A DNA stretch of 64,000 bases from Gaeumannomyces sp. JS-464 (GCA_002197995.1 NGZR01000002.1:6634001-6698000); one strand, 5' to 3'; counted from the stretch's first letter, positions 1 through 11,771 are shown. The notes: generated by a model from the letters alone, not told the origin. Translations and numbers: made by a program.

Positions 1-1364
1 CTTGCTTGATTCTCACCTGACCCTCAGACGCAGGCAGAAACATAACGTCTACCCCGAGGATGCTGCCGATAGCGGCGAAGTTGCTGGCCAGCTTGGCGTC
101 CCTCTTCCGGTTCGCCGCCAGGACCTGATCCATGTCCATTTTCATCCGCGCGCTCTCGGCCTCGAGTTTCGCCTTGGCCTCCTGGAGGATCCTGTTGCTG
201 CTCGACACCTGTTTGCCCTTTTCCCTCTCCAGGCCCAGCTGGCGACGCTCGGCCTGCAGCTGCTCGCGCATGCCTTCCATCTCCATCAAGCGCGCGGACG
301 CTTGCTGCACGTACTCGTTGAGCTGGCTGTCTTTCAACGCAACCTCAGCTCGGAGGGCGCATATCTCGCTGTGGGCCGAGGCGAGCTGCTCGTGGTAGTC
401 GTCCACTTGCTGTCGACCAGCTCGAGAGCTTTCAGCACATCCTTGACAGATGCCCTCGAGAGCCGCAGACTACTCGCCTTGGGCCGTGGACCGTCAGCGG
501 CGGTAGGTCCCTCGCTGCGCTGATGGGCGGTGGGCGGACGGGCACCGTCGGGCCGGCTGGCGATGGCCTCGCCGCTCGCTGGCAGCGGGGCGGGTGCGGC
601 AAGCCGAGGCCTCTTTGGCTCTTTCTCGGCTGAGGAATCGTCTGGATCGTCCGAGTCGTCCGCCCGTGGTCTACGGCCTGGCAGATCATCACCCGGATCG
701 CCCGAGTCGTCTGGTCCTGGGCTGCGCCCTGGCATATCACCATCCGAGGCGTCCTCCGCATCTGAGCCAGGACACGCCTCCGTGTAGGGCGTAGAGCTTG
801 TGAAGGCGTAAATTCTCCTTTTCTGCGGGGAGTTGTGCTTGGCTGCCTCTCTTCTGGTGACATGCCGCAGTATCGTCATGGAACCAGGGTTGATCGTCTC
901 CCACGGGAGCTCGAAGCCCCTGTCGACGCCGCCAATCGTCCTGCCGAGAATCTCTGCGATCACGAATTCGACAGAGAGGAGCCACATCTTCTTGACCCAA
1001 TTGTCGCTTCGCCTCCTGGGCCTGGTGTGTTTGGCATAGTAGTCCGCTGGCAGGAGGCCGTGCTGCTGTCGAATGGCCAACGCCAGCCAGTCGAACTGCC
1101 TGAACTTTTCACGTCGAAACACGCCATTGCGTCCGACCAGGTCAAGGCCGATAATCTCCTCACCGATTCGGAGTGCCTCCCGCGAGTTAAAAAGTGCGGA
1201 GGGCAGCCGTCTCGGCTCCAGCATCTTCCTGCATACGAAATAGCCCAGGGAGGGGGCTTCGAGCCGGGTAGACTCCACTCAAGCAGCGCTTGCCACTCCT
1301 TATCGGTGGGCTTGGGCAGCATGCCACCACCCGCGGCACTGAATGCGGCCTTGAGCTTGTCCAT
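1..1364 (-). CDS. Coiled-coil protein of unknown function, frameshifted, partial
   Basis: I do not recognise this family. The likely start is the ATG at 1362-1364 (MDKLKAAFSAAGGG). The frame breaks near 1270-1280, where a GAGTGGAGTC stretch is followed by a new frame reading ESTRLEAPSLGYF. That frame runs to about 415 through a basic/aromatic region (DNWVKKMWLLSVEFVIAEI) and an acidic Asp/Gly/Pro-rich linker. At about 408-416 the frame breaks again into a strong heptad coiled coil (DDYHEQLASAHSEICALR onward) that remains open to position 1. Both breaks fit small indels. A possible upstream exon lies at 1592 to about 1740 and ends in a GTAAGT donor at 1590; the acceptor is at 1443-1444. The C-terminus lies outside the window. 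It could be a real gene with assembly errors or a decaying copy. Confidence 0.5.
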
Positions 1365-2942
1365 GTTGTGGCTGATGATGTGTCGGATACCAAACGTTTG
1401 ATGCAAGGAATTCAGATGGAGGCGGCAGCAAGTGGAGACGGACTGGCAGACAGGAGATGGAGGATGGTTAGAAGTCTTCAATGTAGGTATCACTTTTTGG
1501 ATTCTCCTAGTTTAGCATTCCGGAAGAGTGGATGCTGAGAGGACGCATGTTCGTCCTCGCGAGTCTCGCTGATAGCGGGCATGCACTTACACGATTCGAC
1601 AAGTAGTTGAAGACGGCGGACCGTACAACAGAGGTTGCGTAATGCTGATGGTCTTGTTCTAGTTTACTATCTTGCCTCAGAGTGTGGAAAGATGGTGGGC
1701 AAAGGTGCAGATAGACAAGCTGCTGTGGAGTCTCTTGAGAACTTGAGAGTCAAGATGCGAGATCGGCAAGTTTTTGACGGAGAGCTCTGCGAGACGTGAT
1801 GTTTGAGGTGGCTAGGTTGATGGAAGTTCTATGAGATGATGGGTAGAGAAAGTGGATAAAAGGCTATGCGTCGAAAGAGTCGGCAAGGCCTAGAGATATC
1901 CGATCTTTGGTGTTTGGCCATTCGCTTTCTTTTCTCAGTTGGTTAGTTACGAAGCAGATAAGATGAGGTATCCGGTGTTAGAGCATAGAGGCATGGTGCA
2001 AAATACCCGTCTGGCTGTCAGGTTTGGTGGCTAGATGATAGGAGAAGCAGATGTATGTAGGCTGAGGAGCGAGATAGTAGACAAGTTGCGGAGGGAATTA
2101 GTATCGTCGCTTAAAGCCTCCCAAGGAAGGTGTGGTCCGGGTCCATGTAGTGTTCATTCATCTCAATACAAGCGAGCGATACGGTGGAATAGTGGTGAGG
2201 TTAGCGGAGGTTGCAGGTCGAGGGTTAGGGTGCAGTCGTGATGTCCGGGCCGTTGGTCTAGATCCGATATGAGCTTCCAACGTGGTTGGGCTGGCGGTGC
2301 AAAAACGGTTGTCTAGCGTGCAGCCACGACACTATCCGAAAACGGGGCTATTTCGAAAGCTGGAGGCGATGGTCCATGTGGGACCGGGAATCCCTCAAGA
2401 GGGATAAACAGCGAGCTGAAGACCTGGCTCCCATAAACCTATGAAAAAAAACAAGCAAAAATCACGACGGTTGATGCATGTTCTAAGAATACCTCGAGAG
2501 CACTGGCTTGGAATGACACGCGTTGTAAGTAGACCAGTAGATACTCCACACATGAAGGGTTGCCCAATGGAAAACCAAAACAAGTAGATCAAAAAGATAA
2601 AACGCCAGCTTGGTCCGTCTTGCATCAATAAGAAAGTATGAAAATATGCCAACAAAACGCCAGACAAAGCAAATAAGACAACTTTCTCTGTAGGACAAGC
2701 AGAGGAGAGTCCTGGAGCCAGCGGTCGAACCAGGATGGGAGCGGTCGGACATGAAAGGGAGAACGGGCGGCCCGTTATAAAGAACAGTCTTAAGATAAAT
2801 AGGGGAGATAGGCAAGGGGGGGAAATATGAAGCCGTAAGCAGTTCACGAGCCATGCATGACCGCACCTCCCGCCTTGTGTCAGAGCACCACACGTATGGA
2901 GCTGGCCGAGGAGCGCAATTCGTAAGACCGTACCCCGAGGTC
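1365..2942. other. Intergenic, no supported gene
   Basis: Apart from the possible 5' exon of the left-edge gene (1592 to about 1740, minus strand, ending in GTAAGT), I see nothing coding here. A 239-residue open frame at 2395-3114 (minus) overlaps the SNF7 3' end, has no family resemblance and is rejected. The segment is moderately AT-rich and presumably holds the 5' region of the left gene and the 3' UTR of SNF7. Confidence 0.5.
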
Positions 2943-3979
2943 CTACATCGCCATCTCGGCCTGCAGCTTCCTGAGTTCGGCTTCCTCGTCGTCCTCCTCG
3001 ATAGCCTTTGCCTTGCCCTTGACTGTTCCCGTAAGTTAGCAGTTGTGACAAGCCTGCTCCGTATATGCAGTGTGAAAGAACATTTGGGAGCCGGCCCATG
3101 TCGGCAGCTTGCATGATAACTTACGTTCCCCGTTGACTGCCGGCGGTAAGCGCTGGATGGACTCCGAGGCGCGTACTGTGCCGGTGTTCAGCATTTGCTC
3201 GTCCAGCTTCTCCTGCTCCAGCGCCTCCAGCTCCTCCTCCAGCTCGTCCTCGTCGATGGGGTCGCCCAGCTGGTTGTTGGTAATCGCGTTGACGATCTCC
3301 TCGCTGAGCGCGTTTTGCTCCCGGAGTTTGTCCCTAAATAGATGCGGCTGCGGGTCAGTACGGCTTTATTCAGCCACGCGTACGCAACGGAATATCCTTG
3401 ATGTTACGCGAGGGGAAGATAATGATATGGCGAGACGAGGACGGAGATCACGCACATTGTCTCGTCGACCTTGTCCACCGTCAGCCTGCCGTGGATATCC
3501 TCCATGGCCTTGCCAGCCTTCTTCATGGCCTCGAGAGTCTCCATGTTGATGTTGGCCGATTCGATGGCGTTTATCTGCTGCTCGAGCGTCCCGATCTGCG
3601 ACACTGTCTGGTCGAGACTGTGCTCGTGGGTCTTCTTGCGCTTAAGGGCGGCCTTGGCGGCTGCGAGGCGGGACCAGGAGTGTCAGCAAAACATATCCCA
3701 GACAACCACCCGTCATCCCAGTCTCCATGTATTAGTTCCCCCTGCCTCGCATTCCCGCAGTGCTGTTCGTCGCCGGTATTGGCTGGTGCCCGTACCATTT
3801 TTATTCGTGCTGACGTTCTTTCGTGCGATGCCGTCCTGCTCCGCGATCTGGGTCTCCAAGTGCTTCTGGCGCTTCTGCAGCATGTCCAGTTGTGACCGCA
3901 GCCCAAGGATGGCATTCTTTGGCGTCTCCTTGCGCTTCTGCGCGGCGCCGCCGCCGAACCAGCCCCAGACACCCGACAT
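2943..3979 (-). CDS. SNF7: Snf7/Vps32 ESCRT-III subunit
   Basis: Core ESCRT-III filament protein that acts at endosomal membranes in multivesicular-body sorting and membrane scission. Four exons: 3796-3979, 3456-3660, 3125-3333 and 2943-3022, total 678 nt, 225 residues, phase closed without correction. All introns are GT-AG. The N-terminus MSGVWGWFGG and the basic helix-1 region KNAILGLRSQLDMLQKRQKH are characteristic. Next come KRKKTHEHSLDQT, the helix INAIESANINMETLEAMKKA, and an acidic C-terminal tail ending EAELRKLQAEMAM, where the MIM1-like helix sits. Yeast Snf7 is 240 residues, so the length is right. It is divergent from the TEN1-like gene, 1 kb away. Confidence 0.95.
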
Positions 3980-4992
3980 GATTTCCCAAGGAGGGGGTTT
4001 CCTTGGACCAGATCGATCAAACGCCGAGGTTTGCGGAATGCGGGGGAAATGGCGGGACTATCGGCGGCGTTCGTTCGTCTGCCTGTAGAAAAATCGAGGC
4101 TCCGGCGGAGGTTGCGTCTGAGGATTTGATGTTGCAGGTGACCGAAACTCGCCCCGCGGAGACGAGGTAGGGTCTTTTTCCAGCGGGGTATCGGCAACCG
4201 CGGGCGACGGGTCGCTCGTCTCGGGTTGGGAACGAGGGCAGAGACGAATCAAGGAAACTGGTCGGTCTGTGTTTCTCGGTTTGTTTGGAGAGATCGGTTG
4301 TTGGTGACGGGGTGGTTGTAGTTGGCAAAAGGCGATGAGGAGGCGCGTGGAATGAGCCAACTGGAATTAGGCTGCCAAAGTTATCACGATGTCCTGGTGC
4401 CGAGCCTGAATGGACGTATGATGCAAGCACCAGTTCCAGAAGCGGAGACGCGGGCGATAGCGGCGTCAGCAGGCCAGCCACTGGGCCATGAGCCATGGTT
4501 TTGCCGAACATGTGTCTCGCGTGGCTGTCTGGGTGGCTGTGGCAAGGTGGCTGGCTTTCATCTTGTTGCAAATCACGTGCAGCTTAGCTTCTCAGTGCCC
4601 CTCACTTGGATGGAGGGAAGGTGCGAGCTTTTCCAATTCCAGGTGACAGACGACAAATAATAGCCCATGCTTGCTGACTGAGGTTTTCGCGTTCTGCAAT
4701 GGACCAGAACACCTAGATATTCCATTTCAGAGAGGCGCTCGGGAGTCTCTCTCGCGTATTGGCCGTTCCATTTGTGCTGGTCAGCCGAATTGATGACTTC
4801 TCTGCAGAAGTGCCAGCCCGCCTATCTGCCAACCCATCTGCGCTGACGTCGGATCTTCTCACACATCGGCGCGCCCGCGCCCAGCAACCATCTCCTGGTT
4901 CGCCGCCTCGGCTCGCGCCCTCCGGTTTATTAGAGCTGCAAAGACCACCACACTGCATACACCCAAGGGCCGAGACTTGCAACTGGCCCATC
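3980..4992. promoter_or_regulatory. Divergent intergenic region SNF7 / TEN1
   Basis: One kilobase separates the start codons of SNF7 (minus) and the TEN1-like gene (plus), so both promoters lie here. I see pyrimidine-rich stretches but no convincing TATA box, and none of the short open frames here resembles a protein family. Confidence 0.4.
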
Positions 4993-5520
4993 ATGTCAAA
5001 TGGGCCGATACCTTCAACTCTTGTGCTACTCCGGCCCTCCACAAGGCAGAAGCCGGGGCCAAGGTCAGATTCCTGGGATGGTAAGCTGCTGAGTTGGCGC
5101 TCGATCCGAAGGGGTGGCGGCCCCAGGAGAATAGCGTCACCCGCTGATGATGGCTGCCGTCATTCCAGCGTCGAATCCTACGCGACAGGCGATGCAACCT
5201 TGACGTTGGAGCATGACAACGCCGCCGCCCGCGGTCCGCGCGTGCGGGCACTGGTCGACGTGAAGCTGCTCCTCCAGAGTCTCAAGGCCGAGCAGACGCG
5301 TGCTGGCGAATGGGTCAATGTCATCGGCTACATCGCTCCTGAGCCCGACCAGCTGCGCCCGCCGGGGCCTGTGCCTGTCACACAACACCGCGTTCGCGTT
5401 CAGGCCGTTGTGCTCTGGTCGGCGGGCCCGCTCAACATCCAGGAGTATACCTCCACCGTGGCTGCGAAATCCAACGACATTCGTGCGACAGAGTATTCTA
5501 GCGCAGCCGAAAGCCATTGA
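4993..5520 (+). CDS. TEN1: Ten1-like CST-complex telomere-capping subunit (one-base frameshift)
   Basis: Small OB-fold protein expected to pair with Stn1 in the CST complex, which protects chromosome ends and helps lagging-strand fill-in. Start ATG 4993 gives MSNGPIPSTLVLL; then one base is missing near 5030-5036, and the next frame reads ALHKAEAGAKVRFLG. Intron 5081-5168 (GTAAGC...CAG). Exon 2 reads CVESYATGDATLTLEHDN, later RAGEWVNVIGYIAPEP and VQAVVLWSAGPLNIQEY. These match the fungal Ten1 pattern of a VRFLGCV strand, TLxLEH, a WVNVIGY strand and a final LLWSAG strand. With the missing base restored, exon 1 leaves phase 2 and exon 2 closes, about 146 residues. The frameshift in a gene expected to be essential argues for an assembly error. 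Confidence 0.8.
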   Translation: MSNGPIPSTLVLLRPSTRQKPGPRSDSWDGKLLSWRSIRRGGGPRRIASPADDGCRHSSVESYATGDATLTLEHDNAAARGPRVRALVDVKLLLQSLKAEQTRAGEWVNVIGYIAPEPDQLRPPGPVPVTQHRVRVQAVVLWSAGPLNIQEYTSTVAAKSNDIRATEYSSAAESH

Positions 5521-7212
5521 GGCCCGGCTGCCTTCCTCACCGGTCCCTGGTGTGGCATGTTTGGCCGCATCCCGCAGAACACAATCAGCGGTTCTCATGA
5601 ACTCCTCGGTGGTTGGCCGATTTCTCTACCCACTGGTACGTGCGCCCTCTTGCAGCCGCTTTCCAGATATCAGCCATCGGTCAGCAGCACTCCGAAGGCC
5701 TCCGACCATTGAGCCGCCGGGCGACCTTCTTCCATGCCTGCCGAAAGCCGCAGCCATGCCGTGTTTCTGGCCAAACGTTACACCAGCGATCAATACTGTG
5801 TAGTAGCTGAGCTCGATGACTTGGCGAAGCATTGCGCACCCACCCCCTGCTGTGTTACTGGCAACTGATCTCTGGCTGGCCAGAGACGCCACGGATGGTG
5901 GGCTGCTTCGGATCCCCTCCTGAATGGATAATCGCCGTCGTGGATGCCCACCGCAATGAGGCCGGACGCACAATGAGACCATGCGTGCGAAACAGCCCGC
6001 GGCCCATTCTGTGCAGAGCCGTGTCGAGATTTTCCATGGCACATTGGACGGCGGGCATGCCGCTGGTCGTGCCTAAAGGGGGGCAGGCGACTCGGAACCC
6101 AAGTTATGACCAGGGAGGTCCGGCGTTCCGAGGATGGGCTCAATTGCATGCGCCCGCGGTTGGTGACCCCGGCGCGACCAGCCAATCCAATGCGCGGGCG
6201 TAACCTGGGTATATCGGCCACTCACCATGTCTTCCACGCGCCTCCATTACCCTGGCGCTCCTGCAGTGGAAAAATTAAAACAGGACACCGCAAAATCAAA
6301 CGCCCCGGTCCACCCACACCGGCAGCGCCCACCACCCTCCCGCCGCCACCCCCTGGTTCTGCGGTGAGCAACGCGACAAAAAGGGCGGCGGACTGGGCGA
6401 GATGCGTTAGCGAGGAGCGCTTGGGCCGGCCTCCTGCGCTGACAACTGTCAGCTAATCGGGAATGTGGGCCGCTCAGACTTGGCCTAGCCTGGCTGCTTT
6501 GGTCCGCTGGCGGCTGGCCGGGTCTCGACATGCAATATGCGCAGGAGGGATGCGTAAATGGTCCCAGAAAGATGCGCTGTCTATTGGGTTAGAGACTGCC
6601 AGATGGCAGTGCTGCTCTGGACGACGCTAACGACGCTTCGCAATGCTGCCCTTCCCTCCATCATGTCCGCCCCCATGCCCATGCTCTTGCCCTGCTGCCT
6701 GAGAGCCTGTCTGCCTGCCCGGCCTCCCATGCAACTGCAACCGCAGCCGAAGCCACAAACACAACAAACACACCGTGGATATCTCCAGGAAACATGAAGC
6801 CTGCCCCAGCCATTCAACGCCCAACGCCCACCCCGACTCGGGTCCGCGGAGGCCAGGACCCCCATGCCATGAAGGTTGTCTTGGGCGTCATGGAGTCGGG
6901 ACACTATTATCCCGATCCAGGCAACGGTTGAGAAGGTCAGCCCCTCAGCGTCCCGCGCCCGCTCCGCCCGGAACAGCTCTTTGTTGCACTGTATGGGGGT
7001 TGCCTCTGGGCATCCTGCACGGCTTGCGCAAATCGAGCCCCACAACATCTCTTGCTACTACATCGTTGCCCTGCTAGCCCGCCAGAGTCAACGATCCACT
7101 TGCTTGCCTGTGAGGATGGAGCCTCGGGCAAACCAAGGTGTGCGTCCGCCCGTGCCTATCCTCTGGAGGAGGAAGAGGGTGAAGAGGGAATGAGAAGGAT
7201 GGGAGTGTGGCT
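5521..7212. other. Intergenic, no supported gene
   Basis: About 1.7 kb between the TEN1-like gene and the converging small orphan gene. Open frames on both strands are short, mutually overlapping and of shadow type. I saw no tRNA, repeat or domain signature. Confidence 0.5.
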
Positions 7213-7737
7213 CTAGGTGGTCCCACGCCTACGGTACGAGCTTCCTCGGTCGTCGCCTCTCCGCGGTCTGTGGTGAGAGCCGTGCGATCCGCCCTTGGAG
7301 ATGACGACGGGCTTGTGGAGGGGACGCTTTAGAGGCTTGTCCCCGGTGCCCCCGCGGGCCGCCGCTTGCCTCTCCCACATCTCGCGGGACTTGATGCAGA
7401 TGTCATCGATTTGCTCCTGATTTCCCGGCAATGCGTCAGAACACCAGCGGCAAAATTGCTTGCGCTTGGGTCGTCTCACATCCGAGAGGCATGGCCCTGG
7501 TGTCATTATGAGAAACCCGTCCTCGCCCTGATTTCTCTCGGGCCGAGACCCTGTCAGTTTTCATCCAACCGAGTGTGCTGAGCACAACAGTCTCCGTGGG
7601 AAGGGACGCACCTCTTTTGTAAAGGGCCGCACGCTTGCCTGCGGCCCGAGGTGATACTGGATCTCTGCGACGATCACCTTCTTATGGATGTCCATATTAG
7701 GGATCCAATACCTGTTCATGGCTTGAGAGGAAGACAT
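7213..7737 (-). CDS. Conserved small fungal protein, 125 residues, function unknown
   Basis: Three exons rebuilt by hand: 7612-7737, 7480-7527 and 7213-7416, giving 42+16+67 residues with perfect phase. Donors are GTGCGT and GTGAGA; both acceptors are AATCAG. The start is the first ATG after an in-frame non-ATG stretch (MSSSQAMNRYWIP). The protein shows YWIPNMDIHKKVI, then IQYHLGPQASVRPF, GEDGFLIMTPGPCLSD joined directly to EQIDDICIKSREMWE, and a basic Arg/Gly/Ser-rich tail. The joined segment only appears after removing the 63-bp second intron, which is in frame and would be retained by a naive model. I have the impression of a widespread, uncharacterised Pezizomycotina family of this pattern but cannot name it. 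Confidence 0.75.
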
Positions 7738-8346
7738 GGCTCGGCGTCGTGAGTCTAGACTGGGCGGCGGGACCTGGAAAGTGGAGCGGATCGACACTGT
7801 CCGTAATGGCTATGACTCCTGGCACCAGGCAAAAGAGCAGCCGGGGATCAGGTCGGTATTTATCCTCAGGTCGGAACGGGCGCTGGGTCGGCTCCGCGCA
7901 AACCGCAGCGTAGACGTACCCTGCCAGGTGCGTGTATCAGACGGTCTCCCGCCCTATCTGCCGTGTTCTATACTGGGCCACTCGGCTCGCCGGTGCGAAC
8001 TGGGTGGCTTCACCGCCCGGGCCCTCTCGTGGGCACTCGCTCCCATGGCGGCTTCAGGATGGAACAAAGGGCACACCAACAGACGCATCGAATTACAACC
8101 TCACATGCCATGCACTTGCAAGGGTGTGCGTTCGGCGGGAGAGCCCACCACTATACCACCCTCCAGTGCGGTGGGTGGTGCGTCCCGTCGCAGTCTGCTG
8201 CGTTCACGAATCACGGCACCCGCGGCGCGCTTTGATAGGTCGCCTCGTTTCTACACTTCACAGGATCGCCAAGCCACCACTTGCACCCTGTCCAGGCAAT
8301 CAGCACCTCCCCACCCAACGTACAGAGCTAGAGCTCAGAGGCCGAG

Positions 8347-8619
8347 CTAGAACTTGCTGCCGCCTGCGTCCTCCACCACCTTGCTCGCTTCCATCCCCAT
8401 GCCATTAGGTGCTGTGCCTTTTTGAGCATCATGCAGAATCTTGTTTGCACCAGGAGACCCGATCCGGCAACCAGGCATCCGCGCGTAGCTTTGTTGCGCA
8501 TTCGCCTGCCCCTCTTTTGAGTCTTTGGTGCCCTGGATAATACCTTGAGTATGCCATTTCGACCTGACTGTGGGTAAGGGTTCGGGCCTATCCAGGTCGG
8601 CCAGGCTGCTTACCACCAT
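8347..8619 (-). CDS. Possible small gene exon (weak)
   Basis: A minus-strand frame with a tail reading GANKILHDAQKGTAPNGM and ending VVEDAGGSKF looks more protein-like than the surrounding frames. There is a GTAAGC donor-like site near 8610 and a CCCACAG acceptor-like site near 8570, so the ORF is probably not contiguous as drawn. I could not build a closed model or recognise a family. It may be chance. Confidence 0.2.
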   Translation of the reverse strand: MVVSSLADLDRPEPLPTVRSKWHTQGIIQGTKDSKEGQANAQQSYARMPGCRIGSPGANKILHDAQKGTAPNGMGMEASKVVEDAGGSKF

Positions 8620-11296
8620 CCATCCCCAAGATGGGGAAATAAATCATCCTCCGCGGCGTGTTTACGTCGTCTGCAGTCAAGTATTGCACATCATCGACGC
8701 CCGCCAAGGGTTTGGTTGGGAGGCGGCTGTCAGCCGTGCGGTGGGCCGACTCCGAGCCTCTGCTGGGAGGTTCCAAGTCTTGATTCTGGACAAGCTCACA
8801 CAATGAGCCCTCGGCCTTGCACCAGCTTGTCCCTCACCACCCCCTCCCCCAACAGCCCTATTTGCCGATCTATCACTGCTTTCGAGGCCACCGCTGTTGT
8901 TTTTTGCCACTATTGCCAACTCCGCAACTTTCTTGCTGCCCGCTCGCCTTGCTGCCCACTTGCATGCACCTGCTGACAACCATCCTTTTCCCGCACATGT
9001 GATTTGCCAATTGCCGGATGGGCAGGGACTTCTTGCTCCGAGGAGCCGCGTCTACTTTCTATCGAAGCTTTCCTCAGTAAGGAAGCTAATGCTTCGTCGC
9101 AAGGCTCGTACCTCGGAACTGGGCAGCCTAACGGGCAAGGCGAAATAGTGTCGCCAAATACAACCCCGGGGAGCTGTCTCAGAGCCCCTATTACCGCCCG
9201 AAATTCGCCTCCTCGGTATCACTCTATCTTCCGCCTCATTCACTGGCAGCCAAGCCGTACGTATCCACGGTCGACAACGTTGCAGGGATGAGGGTGAAAA
9301 GTCGCAGAACTGGGAGTGTGCATAAGACTACAAGCCGGTGACAAGGGCCGGAGGTGGGATGACGCGGGAAACACGAAATTCAGAGCCACGGTGCTATCAA
9401 GAACAGCCGAGACTCGTTCTTTACTAAGACAGGACGGAGACAACAATCGTCTGCCGTGAATTAGGATCAGCGACAGTCATACGCCTCGGAGTTGGGCAAC
9501 ATAAGCTCCTCAGGGGCTCTCCACACCTATTCGCGATCAGCCAAAAGACGGTTGATGGCTGGGCACAGCATCAGCCGCACCATTGAGGCACCGCGTTGAG
9601 ACGTGCCGCGAGAAACGGACGAGACGCGCTCGTTCTGTCATCGCCCAATCTCGGCTTCAATGCAGTCGACATGCCGGCTGGACGAAAATACCGCGAGTCC
9701 ATCACCCGAGCAAGCCCAATGCCGACTCAGTCAGGAGATCCACTACGCCCTGCCCCTTTTCTGCGAGGAGCCGGGAACCCTCCCCGTCAGCCCTGGAATT
9801 CACATTGTCCGACGTTTCCCTTTCGAGCTCATCAGTAACCTGGCTGACAAATTCCCCGTCACTGTGCCTCAAGAGCGCCTTGCAACGCCAGGTTCAAGAA
9901 CGCCTTACAGCGTCGGGTCTCATGGCTAGGTTGAGGCCAGTATTCACACCACGAGGCGAAAACAGGGCCAGGACGAAGCTCAATGGATGAGCCGGAGCAT
10001 GGCTCGACCAGCAGGAGCTTGCCGCGGGCCGGGACATTCGTATCCGCCACCGGCTCATGCTGTTTTCTAAGAGGATGGCTGCTCTCGCCAAACCACGCTC
10101 AGGTAATATTGTTGCGTACAGCAGATCTCAGAATACGAGAAGGGTGTTCTGAGTGGAACAGGTGACAGCCTCGTCTTCAAACAGAAGCAGAACAGGGCGG
10201 ATAGTGATCTGCATCAAGAAAAAAAACGGCTGGTACGAGCAGCTTGCCGCTCCCAGTCCCATCTTCTGCTCAAGTGCGCGAGAACGGATCCGATTTGCTC
10301 ACGATGCCACCGGCTCTCCTCTCCCTGTCGATGCGCTGCGCGCGCGTCTGCTTGATACTGAAGGAGGGAGCTTTGGAGTCTTGCTGTCCAAGCGTTCACC
10401 CGCTTCCTCCCAGATCCATTTCTTTGGCTAATTTTGGCGATCGTGGATCAGGAAGGGCAAGCTGGAAATGCGCCCTGTCTTGCGCTCAACGTCCGTGACG
10501 CCTTAGACAGCAAACGGGTTCCGAAACAGGAGCCGGACAAGGAGAAATCTTGTGTCTCTCCACCAACGGGTCTGTTCCGGGCGTAGTTCCACCCGTATCC
10601 CAGATATCCTTGCTAGTTCTATGAAAAGGCAGGCGAGGCGATAAATTCGAGGCTGGGTTGGTTAGTGCCTCCATCCCGGTCGATGTCTTGCATGGATATG
10701 CCCTCAAGGCGATTGTGAAATTGTGTATGCCCAGGCACGCCAGAGCTGGAATGGTATGCAGCTAGCCAGAATGCACCGAAATTATAGTGCTCTTGCCGTT
10801 TATTGGTGCTTTTCAAAGCGTCCCGGTCCACTCTCTACCGTGTAAACGCCGTGTAGAACATGGCCTTTGAACATGGCCTTTGAGCCTGGCATATAATACA
10901 TGTAATAAGACCCTTCAAGCTGCTTTTGTTTTCCTTGCTGCCTCCTTCAAGCAGGGCGACAAGTAGGGGGAACAAAAACTCGGAGCCCGGTTTGCGGGAC
11001 CAAAGAAGAAGCAAAAGGCGATGTTGTATTGAAACGTGAAGTCCGATAGCGGCAGGCTTGTTGCTCGGGCGGAGCAAATCTCATGCACCGGGGCCACCGC
11101 CCGCCGCCTTCCTGCATCCACGGAACCGAAAATGCTTCCATCCTACCTTACCTACATAATGCGGCGTCTGGCTGAATGGCGACCGACAGCTGCAAAACCC
11201 CCCTCCCCTGAGAAGTGGATGCTTGGGCATCTATGGAGCGCCAGAGACGACGGGCAAAAGAGTTAGGCAGTTATCAAAAGAGCCAATGTCTTGGCG

Positions 11297-11298
<2 letters not shown>

Positions 11299-11355
<57 letters not shown>
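11299..11355 (+). repeat. 57-base uninterrupted poly-G tract
   Basis: Positions 11299-11355 are all G, flanked by unique sequence (GGCGCC before, TCCCTCGAGG after). Such a run would be a strong G-quadruplex former and hard to replicate. It is also the classic appearance of a sequencing or gap-joining artefact. The glycine-rich and proline-rich open frames through it are meaningless. Confidence 0.95.
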
Positions 11356-11356
<1 letters not shown>

Positions 11357-11726
11357 CCCTCGAGGATGCGTCCCGGTGCCCACTGCATATGCCCATCGAA
11401 GCTCTCGAGGAACCAAGCAAAGCAAGGAGAAAACACGCCCCTTTTTTTTTTCTTCTTTCTTATTCGGCCTGCTGTTTGGATTCGGCGCATCTCTTCTCGT
11501 GCCGCGGCACATCCCCCTCCCACTCCCCGCGGGGACGGAGGACTAGAAGCACATGCCGCACAGTAGGGAGGGGACAGCGTCTTCTCGAGGTCATCGGCAT
11601 GCCGCAGGACTCAGCCGGGCCTGGCTGAGCGTCTCGTTTTCGTGTCTACATTGGGCGAGCCGGGCCTGACAGATACCACGTCAGGGCCCAGGTTCCGGCC
11701 AAGACGCTCTTGACGTATACGTGCGT

Positions 11727-11729
11727 GCG

Positions 11730-11770
<41 letters not shown>
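11727..11770 (+). repeat. GC/AC dinucleotide microsatellite
   Basis: About six GC units run directly into 16 AC units (11739-11770). This is an alternating purine-pyrimidine tract, which could adopt Z-DNA under supercoiling. There is no gene over it. Confidence 0.95.

Positions 11771-11771
<1 letters not shown>

Noticed and set aside
2395..3114. 239-residue minus-strand open frame
   Set aside because: Overlaps SNF7 exon 4 in another frame, no domain and hydrophobic stretches by chance.
11215..11628. Glycine-rich and proline-rich open frames over the poly-G tract
   Set aside because: They exist only because poly-G has no stop codon in any frame.
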